Source: Phenylobacterium sp. (GTDB lineage Bacteria > Pseudomonadota > Alphaproteobacteria > Caulobacterales > Caulobacteraceae). From it: a stretch of 64,000 bases of DNA. Positions 1 through 11,861 of the stretch are shown in pieces. The position numbers were made by a program, and so were the translations under genes. The stretch lies in NCBI RefSeq assembly GCF_030693405.1, contig NZ_JAUYAW010000011.1, positions 1 through 64,000 on the forward strand. Direction: 5' to 3'. The notes below the pieces were generated by a model. That model made no database searches. It had not been told where the DNA came from and worked only from the letters and a program-made list of their open reading frames with translations. How positions within the stretch are numbered: position 1 is the first letter of the stretch; each line of letters begins with the position of its first letter.

Positions 1-30
1 CCGGGGCGTTTTGCATTCAGTCCGACACGG

Positions 31-1144
31 TCAGGCGTCGCGCGTGGCGCCGACCCGCTGGGCCAGGGAGGCGCCCATGAATTCATCCAGATCACCATCC
101 AGCACGCCCTGGGTGTCCGAGGTCTCCACGTTGGTCCGCAGGTCCTTGACCATCTGATAGGGCTGCAGGACGTAGGAGCGGATCTGGTGTCCCCAGCCGA
201 TGTCGGTCTTCTGGTCTTCCAGGGCCTGCTGCTCGGCTTCCCGGCGCTGAAGTTCACGCTCATAGAGCCTGGCGCGCAGCATCTTCCAGGCCTCTTCCCG
301 GTTGGCGTGCTGCGAGCGGCCCGCCTGGCAGGCCACCACCACGCCGGTGGGAATGTGCGTCAGCCGCACGGCGGAATCGGTCTTGTTGATGTGCTGGCCG
401 CCGGCGCCCGAGGCCCGGTAGGTGTCGGTCCGCACGTCGGCCGGATTGATCTCGATCTCGATCGTGTCGTCGACGACCGGGAACACCCAGACCGAGGCGA
501 AGCTGGTATGGCGCTTGGCGTTCGAGTCGAAGGGTGAAATCCGCACCAGCCGGTGGACCCCGGCCTCGGTCTTCAGCCAGCCATAGGCGTTGGCGCCCTT
601 GACCTGCAGGGTCGCCGACTTGATCCCGGCCTGCTCGCCCGACGTCTCTTCGATCAGCTCGACGCTCATGCCGTGCTGCTGGGCCCAGCGGCTGTACATG
701 CGCAACAGCATGCCGGCCCAGTCGTTGGACTCCGTCCCGCCGGCCCCGGAATTGATTTCCACATAGGCGTCATTGCCGTCAGCCTCGCCAGACAGCAGAG
801 CCTCCAGCTCCGCGCGGGCGGACCGGTCTTTGATCGCCTTCAGCTCATCGCGGGCCTCGTCAAGGCTGGCCTCATCGCCCTCCTCGTCGGCCATTTCGGC
901 CAGGGCCAGGGCGTCCTCCAGGCCACGTTCAAGCGTGCGCACAGCGTCCACCTGCCCGGCCAGACGCTGGCGTTCGCGCATCAGGGCCTGGGCCTCAGCC
1001 GCATTGTCCCACAGGGTCGGATCCTCGACCCGGGCGTTCAGCTCATCGAGATGACGAAGGGCTGGTTCCCAGTCAAAGACGCCTCCTGAGCAGTCCGATG
1101 GACTGCTCGATGTCGGCCGCCATGGCCTCGACATCCGCTCTCAT
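31..1144 (-). CDS. prfB: Peptide chain release factor 2, made by programmed +1 frameshift
   Basis: RF2 recognises UGA and UAA stop codons and triggers peptide release on the ribosome. The SPF motif that reads the stop codon (VRISPFDS) and the catalytic GGQ loop ([11 protein letters not shown]) are both present. The N-terminus lies in another frame: ATG at 1144, with AGGAG about 8 nt upstream, gives [15 protein letters not shown] and 23 codons up to an in-frame TGA at 1075-1073. That TGA sits in the context AGGAGG-CGT-CTT-TGA-C. Slipping +1 on CTT and resuming at GAC (1074) joins the two frames into a protein of about 370 aa, normal for RF2. The coding sequence is therefore complement(1076..1144) joined to complement(31..1074). 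This is the classic autoregulatory arrangement: low RF2 stalls at its own UGA and favours the shift. Confidence 0.95.
1072..1089 (-). promoter_or_regulatory. prfB: prfB programmed +1 frameshift site
   Basis: On the minus strand the bases read AGGAGG CGT CTT TGA C. The AGGAGG acts as an internal Shine-Dalgarno just before the slippery CTT, and the UGA is followed by C, a weak termination context. All parts of the known bacterial prfB recoding site are present. The zero frame ends at this TGA, while the downstream frame carries the rest of RF2. Confidence 0.93.
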
Positions 1145-1168
1145 GGATCGCTCCTGGCAATCGGTGAA

Positions 1169-1222
1169 CCCCCGCGACGCAAGGCTGCGGGGGCATCAGG
1201 GGGCCGCGGGGATAACGCGGCC
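1169..1222. terminator. Two GC-rich hairpins between PBP1A and prfB
   Basis: Two perfect 7-bp stems lie in the 84-nt spacer. One is CCCCCGC/GCGGGGG (1169-1193, 11-nt loop). The other is GGCCGCG/CGCGGCC (1202-1222, 7-nt loop) and begins just 3' of the PBP1A stop on the minus strand. Neither has a U-tract, so they may be Rho-assisted ends or attenuating structures. On the minus strand they lie after the PBP1A gene and before no other gene, because prfB starts at 1144 and is read onward. Confidence 0.4.
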
Positions 1223-1228
1223 GAGGGG

Positions 1229-3610
<2,382 letters not shown>

Positions 3611-3713
3611 CTGTGCTGACCTCCGCAGGCGCCCTCGCCTGTCAGACCGTCATCTAACGCGCAACAGCCCGGGCGCCAACGGCCGCGACGCTGAGCGCCG
3701 TAGAGGTCCTGCC

Positions 3714-4904
3714 TCAGCGGGCCGCGAGCTGGCCTTGCTGTGCGAAATAGTCGTCGATGGCGTCGCCAATCGCATTCATGAAGCGGGTCCGCCGGGCGCC
3801 GTCCAGCAGATTGGCCTCGTCGTGCACATTGGTCATGAAGCCCATTTCGAGCAGGATGGCCGGGACGTCAGGCGCCAGCAGAACTACGAATCCCGCGTCC
3901 CGATGGCTGCGACGCAGCAGAGGCATGTGCGGGTCGGCCCGGGCCAGCACCAGCTCGGCGAAGGTCGCTGAGCGGTTCTTGGTCGCCCTCTGGGTGAGAT
4001 CGAACAGGATGTCACGAACACCCTGATCACCGCCGCTGAGGCTGGTGTTCATGAACCAATCGTCCTTGGACACGAACTTGGCCGCCCGGCCCGAGGCCTG
4101 TTCCGACAGGGTGTAGACCGAAGTGCCGCGGGTGGTGGCGTCGGCGCCCGCGTCAGCGTGCAGAGAGATAAAAAGGTCAGCACCGGCCCGGCGCGCGATC
4201 TGCACCCGGCTTTCCAGGGGCACATAGACATCGCTACTGCGAGTCATGACGACCTTGTACTTGCCGCTGCGCACCAGTCTGTCCTGCAGGGCGAGGGCCG
4301 CGGCAAGGGTCACGTCCTTCTCGAAGCCCCGGGCGCCGCGGGCGCCAGGGTCACGTCCCCCATGGCCAGCGTCGATCACAACCACCTTCTTTAGCGGCAG
4401 CGGCTTGGCGGCCGTGGGTGTCGGGCGTCGGGCGGGGCGGGAAACGAAGGTCGCGGTGGGCGGACCGACCGCGGCGATGTCGATCACGTAGCGATAATGG
4501 CTGACGCCATCGGCGGGCGGCAGCAGGAAGCGCCGCTTGATGACACCAGCGCTTGTCAGGTCCACCTGCAGCCGGGCGGCGCCCTGCGAATTGTCGATCA
4601 TCCACGCCTTGACCAAGCCCCGGCCAGAGCCCTGAAGGCTGGCCCCGGCCTCGACGCCCGGCAGGGAGAGAACCACACGACCGCCCTCGCCATCCTGGCT
4701 CACCTTGCCGGTGGCCCCGCGATCCAGGTCGATGACAAGACGGGTCTCGGCGCCGTCGCCGCCCAAGCGTACGCCCAGCACCCCAGCCCCCGGGGCCGCA
4801 GCGTGGGACACAGCGACAACCGCCAGGCCGCCCAGGGTCGCCACGGCGACACCGGCGCACAGCAGCCGCGCCTTCCGGAAGACCCTGCCCAGCCTTGCGA
4901 GCAT
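3714..4904 (-). CDS. N-acetylmuramoyl-L-alanine amidase (AmiC type)
   Basis: The enzyme cuts the amide bond between N-acetylmuramic acid and the stem peptide, usually during cell separation. ATG at 4904 gives 396 aa. An open frame continues upstream to 4994, but ATG 4904 leads directly into a signal-like segment (LLCAGVAVATLGGLAVVAVS) ending at SHA-AAP. An AMIN domain follows (about 45-150). The zinc amidase_3 domain (about 175-390) has VVIDAGHGGRDPGA, a conserved Glu in GFEKDVTL, SLHADA and a C-terminal ILLEMGF. Periplasmic location is inferred. Its neighbour in the same direction is PBP1A. Confidence 0.9.
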   Translation of the reverse strand: MLARLGRVFRKARLLCAGVAVATLGGLAVVAVSHAAAPGAGVLGVRLGGDGAETRLVIDLDRGATGKVSQDGEGGRVVLSLPGVEAGASLQGSGRGLVKAWMIDNSQGAARLQVDLTSAGVIKRRFLLPPADGVSHYRYVIDIAAVGPPTATFVSRPARRPTPTAAKPLPLKKVVVIDAGHGGRDPGARGARGFEKDVTLAAALALQDRLVRSGKYKVVMTRSSDVYVPLESRVQIARRAGADLFISLHADAGADATTRGTSVYTLSEQASGRAAKFVSKDDWFMNTSLSGGDQGVRDILFDLTQRATKNRSATFAELVLARADPHMPLLRRSHRDAGFVVLLAPDVPAILLEMGFMTNVHDEANLLDGARRTRFMNAIGDAIDDYFAQQGQLAAR

Positions 4905-5308
4905 ACGCTTACACACCCACCAAACGTTTCTGCGACGTTGAACCTCTCTTAAAGCCCATCCCCGTGGAAAAAGGGTTAAGCGCCCCTGCGCCACGAGGAC
5001 GGCTTTCCTTTTTTCCTTCGGTGTTGCAAAGTCGCCCCGCGCAAGGAGGGGCCTGACTCACATGCCCGCCATTCCGCGCGAACACCTGCGTCGGCCCGAC
5101 CGAAGTTCGGCGACGACGCTCCACCGATCCCCGCCTTGCAGGCGTGACTAGGACACACCCATGGGCAGCGTCGCACGAGCCCCATTCCGGCGTCTGGCCG
5201 GCCTCGCGGCCGCCTCCGTCGCTGTGAACAGAGACCCTGCACGCGCCCTCATGATTAGCCGGCAGCGCCCGAACGCAAGTTTCGTGGCGCGCCGTGGAGA
5301 CTCACTAA
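4905..5308. other. 404-nt divergent spacer: amidase promoter region and rne leader
   Basis: No gene is supported here. The spacer separates the minus-strand amidase from plus-strand rne, so it must hold both promoters and a potentially long rne 5' leader. Visible elements are a pyrimidine run CCTTTTTTCC near 5007-5016, a small GCCCC/GGGGC stem near 5033-5052 and GC-rich repeats (GCGCGCC) shortly before rne. RNase E genes are commonly autoregulated through their leaders, but I recognise no named leader motif. The ribosome binding site for rne is GGAG about 10 nt before the ATG. Confidence 0.4.
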
Positions 5309-8029
5309 ATGTCGAAGAAGATGCTTATCGATGCGGCCCACGCCGAAGAGACGCGTGTGGTTCTCATCGACGGAACGCGCGTTGAAGATTTTGATTTCGA
5401 GAGCAAGAACCGGAAACAGCTCAGAGGGAATATCTACCTCGCCAAGGTGACCCGTGTGGAGCCCAGTCTCCAGGCGGCCTTTATTGAGTACGGCGGCAAC
5501 CGTCACGGGTTCCTCGCCTTCAATGAAATTCATCCGGACTACTATCAAATCCCGGTCGCCGACCGGGAAGCGCTGATGCGTGAAGAGGCCGAGGAGGACG
5601 ACTCCTTCGAGCCCGCAAGCCGCAGCGCCGATCCGGATGATGAGGACGCTGAAGCCACCGTCGATGAAGACGATGTGATGGAAGAAGAGGTCGCCCGTCG
5701 TCGCCGGCGCCTCATGCGCAAGTACAAGATCCAGGAAGTGATCCGTCGCCGGCAGATCATGCTGGTTCAGGTCGTCAAGGAAGAGCGCGGCAACAAGGGC
5801 GCGGCGCTGACCACCTATCTGTCGCTGGCCGGTCGTTATGGCGTCCTGATGCCCAACACCGCCCGGGGCGGCGGCATCAGCCGCAAGATCACCACGGCCA
5901 CTGACCGCAAGCGCCTGAAGAGCGTCGTCCAGGGCCTGGACGTGCCGCAGGGCATGGGCCTGATCGTCCGCACCGCTGGCGCCAAGCGCACCAAGGCCGA
6001 GATCAAGCGCGACTACGAGTACCTTCTGCGTCTGTGGGAGAATATTCGCGAGAACACTCTGCACTCCATCGCGCCCGCCCTCATCTATGAGGAAGAGGAC
6101 TTGGTGAAGCGGGCGATCCGCGACCTCTATGACAAGGATATCGACGGCGTGTTCGTCGAGGGCGAGGCCGGCTTCAAGGAAGCGCGCGACTTCATGCGCA
6201 TGCTGATGCCGTCCCAGGCCAAGAAGGTGCAGCTCTACCGCGACCCTGAGCCCCTCTTCGTCAAGTACAAGGTCGAGGACCACCTTTCGCAGATCTACAG
6301 CCCCGTCGTGCCCCTGCGGTCTGGCGGCTATCTGGTGATCAACCAAACCGAGGCCCTGGTGGCCGTCGATGTGAACTCCGGCAAGTCGACCCGTGAGCGC
6401 AACATTGAAGCCACCGCGCTCAAGACGAACCTGGAGGCCGCCGAAGAGACGGCACGGCAGCTCCGCCTGCGCGACCTCGCGGGCCTGATCGTCATCGACT
6501 TCATCGACATGGATGAGTCGAAGAACAATCGCGCCGTCGAGAAGAAGCTCAAGGACGCCCTGAAGGACGACCGCGCCCGCATCCAGATGGGCAAGATCAG
6601 CGGGTTCGGCCTGATGGAGATCAGCCGTCAGCGCCGCCGCACCGGCGTGCTGGAAGGCACGACCCATGTCTGCGAGCACTGCAATGGCACCGGCCGGGTC
6701 CGCTCCGTCGAGTCCAGCGCGCTGGCCACCCTCCGCGCCCTGGAGATCGAGGCCCTCAAGGGCGGCGGCGAGGCCACCCTGAAGGCGCCCCGCGCCGTGG
6801 CCCTCTACATCCTCAATGAGAAGCGCGCCCATCTGGCCCGCATCCACGAGACCTTTGGCCTGTTCGTCACCGTGGTGGTGGACGACGCCATGCCCCACGC
6901 CGATTACGAGATCGAGCGCACGGCCAGCGAGACCCGTCCCGACCACGCCATCCCGATCCCCTCGGCCAGGTCGCGCCTTGAGCCCCTTGAGGACGACGGC
7001 TTCGACGATTCCTTCGAGGATGAGGACGAAGACGAGGAAGACGAGGACGAGGACGAGGGCGAGGACGAAAGCCCGGCCCCCGCCCGCTCCGCTGTCGTCG
7101 CTGATGACGATGATGACGACGATGAGGGCGAGTCCCGCGAGGAAGCCTCCGGCGAGGATGACGCCGATGGCCGAACCCGTGGCCGGGGTCGCCGTCGCCG
7201 CCGCCGTGGCGGTCGTCGCGACGAGGAAGAACGGGCGCCCGCGCCAGAGGCCGACACCCGCCTAGAGGACGAGAATGGCGGCCGTCGCCGTCGCCGCGGT
7301 CGCCGCGGCGGCCGGCGCCTGCGCGAGGATCGTCCCGGCGAGGCTTTCGCCTGGGTCCGTCCCTGGGTCCCCTATGGCGAAGACCCCTTCGTTTGGTTCG
7401 ACCTCTCGGAAGACCCCCGTATGGCGGTCCCCGAGGTCACGACCGGCGCCATCGCCGCCCAGGCCCCTGCCCCGGAGCCGTCCGCAACGGCCGAACAGTC
7501 TGAGGCGCCCATCACCCGCGCCCCGGTCCACGCCTCCGGCGAGGACGATGTCTGGGTCGAGCTCCCCGAGCCCGAGGACAAGCCCAAGCGGCGGCGCAGC
7601 CGCGGCAAGGCCAAGTCCCCGGCGGCCGAGGCCGTAGAGGCCGCGTCGCCGGAGGCCGCCATCGAGGCTCCCGAAGGTGTTGCGGAGGCTGAAGCCCCCG
7701 TCATCACCGCCGAGGAGACGCCCGCCGCCGAGCCGGCCAAGCCCAAGCGCACCCGGACTCGCCGCAAGGCCGAGCCCAAGGCCGAAGCCGATGCCGTGGC
7801 CGAAGTGATCGCCGAGGCGGCTGAGGAATCCGCCCCGGTCGCAGCGCAACCTGCACCGCAACTGGAGGCTCAACCGGAACCGCAGCCCGCGCCCGCGCCC
7901 GCACCCGTGGCTACGCCGGCCCCGCAGCCGGTGGAAACCGTCGCGGCCACCGAACCGGCCGGGCCCGATCCGGCTGAGATCACCGCTCCGCCCGCCAAGC
8001 CCCGCCGTGGCTGGTGGCGGCGCGGCTGA
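5309..8029 (+). CDS. rne: Ribonuclease E
   Basis: This 906-aa endoribonuclease is the scaffold of the RNA degradosome. The S1 domain (about 36-180) carries a long acidic then basic insertion at about 88-135, as in alphaproteobacteria. The catalytic Mg-binding aspartates are D354 (VAVDVNSG) and D397 (IVIDFIDM). The Zn-link is C455/C458 (CEHCNGTG). From about residue 550 the protein is disordered, with alternating acidic blocks (Asp/Glu runs) and Arg-rich blocks and then a Pro/Ala-rich tail. It ends PRRGWWRRG, matching the C-terminal GWW peptide by which Caulobacter RNase E binds PNPase. The charge-patterned tail is the kind known to form RNP condensates in Caulobacter; that role is inferred here. 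Confidence 0.96.
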   Translation: MSKKMLIDAAHAEETRVVLIDGTRVEDFDFESKNRKQLRGNIYLAKVTRVEPSLQAAFIEYGGNRHGFLAFNEIHPDYYQIPVADREALMREEAEEDDSFEPASRSADPDDEDAEATVDEDDVMEEEVARRRRRLMRKYKIQEVIRRRQIMLVQVVKEERGNKGAALTTYLSLAGRYGVLMPNTARGGGISRKITTATDRKRLKSVVQGLDVPQGMGLIVRTAGAKRTKAEIKRDYEYLLRLWENIRENTLHSIAPALIYEEEDLVKRAIRDLYDKDIDGVFVEGEAGFKEARDFMRMLMPSQAKKVQLYRDPEPLFVKYKVEDHLSQIYSPVVPLRSGGYLVINQTEALVAVDVNSGKSTRERNIEATALKTNLEAAEETARQLRLRDLAGLIVIDFIDMDESKNNRAVEKKLKDALKDDRARIQMGKISGFGLMEISRQRRRTGVLEGTTHVCEHCNGTGRVRSVESSALATLRALEIEALKGGGEATLKAPRAVALYILNEKRAHLARIHETFGLFVTVVVDDAMPHADYEIERTASETRPDHAIPIPSARSRLEPLEDDGFDDSFEDEDEDEEDEDEDEGEDESPAPARSAVVADDDDDDDEGESREEASGEDDADGRTRGRGRRRRRRGGRRDEEERAPAPEADTRLEDENGGRRRRRGRRGGRRLREDRPGEAFAWVRPWVPYGEDPFVWFDLSEDPRMAVPEVTTGAIAAQAPAPEPSATAEQSEAPITRAPVHASGEDDVWVELPEPEDKPKRRRSRGKAKSPAAEAVEAASPEAAIEAPEGVAEAEAPVITAEETPAAEPAKPKRTRTRRKAEPKAEADAVAEVIAEAAEESAPVAAQPAPQLEAQPEPQPAPAPAPVATPAPQPVETVAATEPAGPDPAEITAPPAKPRRGWWRRG

Positions 8030-8077
8030 CGGGTTAGTCTGCAGATGGGCAGGGGGGAAGCGAGCAAGAGAGTGTGC

Positions 8078-9523
8078 ATGGCCTCCCCCCTGCCTATCCC
8101 GTTCCCAGGTGCGTTTCTTCGCCAACTGAAGCCGGTTCGGCGCCTCGCCGGACGGCTCGCCCTGGCCGCGACCCTGGCGCTCGCCCCCCTCGCCGCCCAG
8201 GCGCAGCAGGGGAAGGGCCTGTCCCTCATCCGGGACACCGAGATCGAGGCGATTCTCGAAGCCGATTCCCGCCCGATCCTAGAGGCCGCCGGCATCAATC
8301 CCGACAGCATCGAGATCCTGCTGATCGGCAGCCGCGAACTCAACGCCTTCGCCGCACCCGGCACCATGGGTTTCTTCACGGGCCTGATCCTCGAGTCGGA
8401 AAACCCCAATCAGCTTCAGGGCGTCATCGCCCACGAGGTCGGTCACCTGGCCGCGGGTCATAGCGCGCGTTCTGGAGAAATGCAGAGGGCCGGCATGCAG
8501 CCCTTCCTGCTGACCATGGGCCTCGGCGTCCTGGCCGCCTTCGCCGGCGCCGGCGACGCCGCCATCGCCCTTATGGGCAGCGCCAGCCAGTTCGGAACCC
8601 TGGCGGCCCTGGGCTACAGCCGCGAACAGGAAAGCCGCGCCGACCAGGCGGGCCTCAACATCCTCGACCGGGCCGGCCTCTCAGGCCGGGGCCTGGTCGA
8701 GTTCTTCGACAATTTCCGCTATCAGGAGGTCTTCCAGGAAGCCCGGCGCTACGCCTATTTCCGCAGCCACCCCCTGTCGTCTGAGCGGATCGACACCCTG
8801 CGCCGCAAGGCCGAAACCCTGCCCGACTGGGACAAGGTCGACAGCGATGAGGCCATGGAGCGGCACCGCATCATGCAGGCCAAGCTGCAGGGCTTCCTCA
8901 ATCCGCAGCGGGCCATCGTCGACTATAGCGAAGCCGACAAGAGCTATCCGGCCCGCTACGCCCGGGCCATCGCCTACTACCAGATGAAGGAGCCGGACCA
9001 AGCCCTGCGGTTGATCGAAGCCCTGCTCACCGAGCAGCCGGAAAACGCCTATCTCTGGGAGCTGAAGGGCCAGATTCTGTTCGAGTTCGGACGCACCGCC
9101 GAGGCCGAGGCGCCTCAGCGCCGGTCAGTTGAGCTGATGCCCGAGGCCCCGCTGCTGCGGGTCAATCTCGGCCAGACCCTGATCGCCATGAACGACGACG
9201 CCAAGCTGGACGAGGGCATCAATGAACTGCGCAAGGCCCTGACCCAGGAGAACGACAACGCCGTGGCCTGGCGTCTGCTGGCCGAGGGCCATGATCGCCG
9301 GGGCGAGGACGGCGCGGCGCGACTGGCGACCGCGGAGTACAATTTCCATGTGGGCGATCGCCAGCAGGCTCGCGTCTTCGCCATGCGGGCCAGGGATCTG
9401 TTGACCCGCGACACCCCTGAATGGCGCCGCGCGACCGATATCGTCCTGACCTCGAACCCGTCCCGCGACGACCTGCGCGAGCTCGCCCAGGAAGGCGCGA
9501 TCCGCTCTGGCTCCGTTCGCTAG
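8078..9523 (+). CDS. M48 family metalloprotease with TPR repeats (BepA-like)
   Basis: A periplasmic zinc metalloprotease of about 481 aa. ATG 8078 is chosen over ATG 8045 because of GAGAG just upstream and because it starts closer to the signal peptide, which ends around AQAQQ. The zinc site is HEVGH, with a third ligand Glu in the downstream SREQESRADQAG segment. The C-terminal half is TPR-like (about 290-450). The architecture of M48 followed by TPRs matches BepA/YfgC proteases that help outer-membrane protein assembly and clear misfolded LptD; the substrate here is unknown. It is followed closely by a DsbA-like thiol oxidoreductase, consistent with an envelope protein quality-control pair. 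Confidence 0.85.
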   Translation: MASPLPIPFPGAFLRQLKPVRRLAGRLALAATLALAPLAAQAQQGKGLSLIRDTEIEAILEADSRPILEAAGINPDSIEILLIGSRELNAFAAPGTMGFFTGLILESENPNQLQGVIAHEVGHLAAGHSARSGEMQRAGMQPFLLTMGLGVLAAFAGAGDAAIALMGSASQFGTLAALGYSREQESRADQAGLNILDRAGLSGRGLVEFFDNFRYQEVFQEARRYAYFRSHPLSSERIDTLRRKAETLPDWDKVDSDEAMERHRIMQAKLQGFLNPQRAIVDYSEADKSYPARYARAIAYYQMKEPDQALRLIEALLTEQPENAYLWELKGQILFEFGRTAEAEAPQRRSVELMPEAPLLRVNLGQTLIAMNDDAKLDEGINELRKALTQENDNAVAWRLLAEGHDRRGEDGAARLATAEYNFHVGDRQQARVFAMRARDLLTRDTPEWRRATDIVLTSNPSRDDLRELAQEGAIRSGSVR

Positions 9524-9582
9524 CCGGCGACCTTGGCCAACAGGGTCGCAACCGGCGCCAAACATCCCTATCTGGTTTCCCG

Positions 9583-10308
9583 ATGAGAAAATCCTTGCCT
9601 GTCCTCGCGGCGCTCTGCGCCTCCACCCTGGCGCTGGCCGCCTGTGACCGCACCGGCGACGACGCCTTTGGCGAAAAGGTTCGCGCCTATCTGATCGAAA
9701 ACCCCGAGGTGATCGAAGAGGCGGTGCAGGCGCTCGGAAAGAAACGCGAGACCGAAGCGGCCCAGGCGGCCACCTCGGCGATCGAGACGCACCGGGCGGC
9801 GTTGGAACAGGATCCGCGGGACTTCGTGGCCAATCCCAACGGGACCATCACCGTCACCGAGTTCTTCGATTACCGCTGTGGCTACTGCAAGATCGCCGCG
9901 ACCGAGATGGCCAGCATCATCGAGCAGAACCCGGACGTACGGGTGGTGTTCAAGGAGTTCCCGATCTTCGGTGAACAGTCCGACGAAACCGCCGCCATCA
10001 TGCTCACTGACCTGGCCAAGCCCAAGACGCTGGAGCTGCACGAGCGGCTGATGGCTGAAAAGTCCCTGGACGATGCGGCGCTCGACCGCCACCTGCGCGC
10101 CGTCGGGATCGACCCGGCCGCCGCCCGCAAAGCCGCCCAGGCGCCGGCCATCCAGCAGCAGCTGGTGGACACCCATGAACTGGCCGCCAGCCTGGGGATC
10201 AACGGCACCCCGGCTTTCGTGATCGGGAACCGCCTGATCTCCGGCGCGGACATGGAGGCGGTCAAGGCCGCCATCACCTCCGCCCAGGCCGAGAAGATCG
10301 CGGGCTAG
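9583..10308 (+). CDS. DsbA family thiol:disulfide oxidoreductase, lipoprotein
   Basis: ATG 9583 gives 241 aa with a signal peptide ending in a lipobox (LAAC), so it is probably a membrane-anchored periplasmic lipoprotein. The thioredoxin fold carries the redox motif CGYC (in YRCGYCKIA) and a cis-proline loop ([10 protein letters not shown]). A helical N-terminal extension precedes the fold, as in the Com1/DsbA-like group. The upstream neighbour is an M48 envelope protease. The TAG stop overlaps the stop of convergent thiG as CTAG. Confidence 0.88.
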   Translation: MRKSLPVLAALCASTLALAACDRTGDDAFGEKVRAYLIENPEVIEEAVQALGKKRETEAAQAATSAIETHRAALEQDPRDFVANPNGTITVTEFFDYRCGYCKIAATEMASIIEQNPDVRVVFKEFPIFGEQSDETAAIMLTDLAKPKTLELHERLMAEKSLDDAALDRHLRAVGIDPAAARKAAQAPAIQQQLVDTHELAASLGINGTPAFVIGNRLISGADMEAVKAAITSAQAEKIAG

Positions 10309-11105
10309 ATCAGTCCGGCCAGGGGCGAAGACGGATCGGCGTACATCCGCTTAGGCATGCGCCCGGCCAGGTAGGCCTCGCGCCCAGCGATGACCGCATG
10401 GCGCATGGCGCTGGCCATCAGGATCGGATCGCGCGCCTCGGCGATGGCAGTGTTCATGAGCACCGCATCGCAGCCCAGCTCCATGGCCACGGCAGCGTCA
10501 GAGGCCGTGCCCACCCCGGCGTCCACCAGCACCGGCACCTTGGACTGCTCGATGATCAGGCCGAGGTTCAGCATGTTCTGGATGCCGCGGCCTGAACCGA
10601 TGGGCGCGCCCAACGGCATGATGGCGGCGGCGCCTGCCTCCTCCAGCTTCAGCGCATAGACCGGATCATCGCTGCAATAGACCATCACCTCGAAGCCGTC
10701 GGCGATCAGCAGCTTCAGGGCCCGCAGGGTCTCCTCCATGTCGGGCAGCAGGTGTTTTGTGTTGGACAGCACCTCGAGCTTGACCAGGTTCCAGCCGCCG
10801 GCCTCCCGGGCCAGGCGCAGGGTGCGGACCGCATCCTCGCCGGTGAAGCAGCCGGCGGTGTTGGGCAGGAAGGTGAAGCGGTCAGGCTTCACATGGTCCA
10901 CCAGCATCGGCTGGCTGGGGTCAGACAGGTTCACCCGGCGGATCGCCACCGTGACGATCTCGGCCCCGGCCGCCTCGGCGGCGGCGGCGTTGGTGGCGTA
11001 GTCCTTGTATTTGCCCGTTCCGACGATGAGCCGCGAGGTGAAGGTGCGGCCGGCGACGCTCCAGGTGTCTGCGGCGCTCAGGGTCGGGGTCCCGATGTCG
11101 TCCAT
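10305..11105 (-). CDS. thiG: Thiazole synthase ThiG
   Basis: ThiG builds the thiazole phosphate of thiamine from deoxyxylulose phosphate, an imine donor and the ThiS thiocarboxylate. ATG 11105 gives 266 aa, the usual length; longer open sequence upstream is the antisense shadow of thiS. The TIM barrel has the Schiff-base lysine in LVKLEVLS and the phosphate loop [12 protein letters not shown]. The gene starts 1 nt after the thiS stop. A thiO, thiE or thiF is not in the window. Confidence 0.94.
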   Translation of the reverse strand: MDDIGTPTLSAADTWSVAGRTFTSRLIVGTGKYKDYATNAAAAEAAGAEIVTVAIRRVNLSDPSQPMLVDHVKPDRFTFLPNTAGCFTGEDAVRTLRLAREAGGWNLVKLEVLSNTKHLLPDMEETLRALKLLIADGFEVMVYCSDDPVYALKLEEAGAAAIMPLGAPIGSGRGIQNMLNLGLIIEQSKVPVLVDAGVGTASDAAVAMELGCDAVLMNTAIAEARDPILMASAMRHAVIAGREAYLAGRMPKRMYADPSSPLAGLI

Positions 11106-11106
11106 G

Positions 11107-11307
11107 TCAGCCGCCTCCGATGAAGTGCACGATCTCGATCCGGTCGCCGTCGGCCACCGGGGTCTGCTCATAGGCCGAGCGCGGCACGATCTCCAGATTA
11201 CGCTCGATCGCCACCTTTCGGGGATCAAGCCCCAGGGTCGTGACCAGCGCGGCCAGATGCGGCAGGGGCGCCATGGCGCGGGCTTCGCCGTTGATGGTCA
11301 GGTTCAT
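11107..11307 (-). CDS. thiS: Sulfur carrier protein ThiS
   Basis: A 66-aa ubiquitin-fold sulfur carrier. It begins [10 protein letters not shown] and ends VHFIGGG; the terminal GG is adenylated and thiocarboxylated to feed thiazole synthesis. ATG 11307 is preferred over the upstream TTG because GAGAG lies at the right distance. The spacer to divergent aroQ is only 89 nt and shows no CTGAGA-type core of a TPP riboswitch. Confidence 0.9.
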   Translation of the reverse strand: MNLTINGEARAMAPLPHLAALVTTLGLDPRKVAIERNLEIVPRSAYEQTPVADGDRIEIVHFIGGG

Positions 11308-11396
11308 GCTCAACTCTCGCCGCGCCTTGGGGCTTGCGGTGCTTGTGACCCCCGCCTGCGACCGTTACAAGACAGCGGAATCGCCGGCGGAGCCGA

Positions 11397-11834
11397 ATGT
11401 CCAAACCGATCTATGTGCTGAGCGGCCCCAATCTCAACCTCCTGGGCGTCCGCGAGCCTCAGATTTATGGCAAAGAGACCCTGGACGACGTTCGCAAGGC
11501 CTGCGAGCGCCGGGCGCAGGCCCTTGGCCGGACGATCGAGTTCCGTCAGTCCAATCATGAGGGTGTGCTGATCGACTGGGTGCAGGAGGCGCGAACCGCC
11601 GCCAGCGCCCTGGTGATCAATCCTGCAGGCTACGGCCACACCTCCATCGCTCTGCTCGACGCACTGAAGACTCTCGAGGTCCCCATCGTCGAGTGCCACC
11701 TTTCGAACCCGGCGGCGCGCGAGACGTTCCGCCGCCATACCTATGTGTCCCTCGCTGCGACGGGAGTCGTGTCCGGCTTCGGCGTGGCGAGCTATGAACT
11801 GGCCGTCGAGGCCGCAGCGCGTCTCAGCGCCTGA
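11397..11834 (+). CDS. aroQ: 3-dehydroquinate dehydratase, type II
   Basis: Third step of the shikimate pathway: 3-dehydroquinate to 3-dehydroshikimate. At 145 aa it has the type II size. Landmarks are [14 protein letters not shown] with the active-site Tyr shortly after (PQIYG), the conserved [10 protein letters not shown] and the VECHLSN loop. GGAG lies about 8 nt before ATG. It heads a plus-strand run aroQ-accB-accC-aat with gaps of 4-27 nt. Confidence 0.96.
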   Translation: MSKPIYVLSGPNLNLLGVREPQIYGKETLDDVRKACERRAQALGRTIEFRQSNHEGVLIDWVQEARTAASALVINPAGYGHTSIALLDALKTLEVPIVECHLSNPAARETFRRHTYVSLAATGVVSGFGVASYELAVEAAARLSA

Positions 11835-11861
11835 CGCCTCCCAGCAGCAAGGGTCCTATCC

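Noticed and set aside
1081-1134. RF2 start at 1134 in the downstream frame
   Set aside because: The resulting N-terminus ([11 protein letters not shown]) is unlike RF2, whereas the zero frame from 1144 gives the conserved start joined by the frameshift.
4949-4976. CtrA-type site from two TTAA elements upstream of the amidase
   Set aside because: The TTAA halves are 23 nt apart instead of 7, so the spacing does not fit.
11308-11396. TPP riboswitch upstream of thiS
   Set aside because: The spacer is only 89 nt and lacks the conserved CTGAGA core and paired arms.
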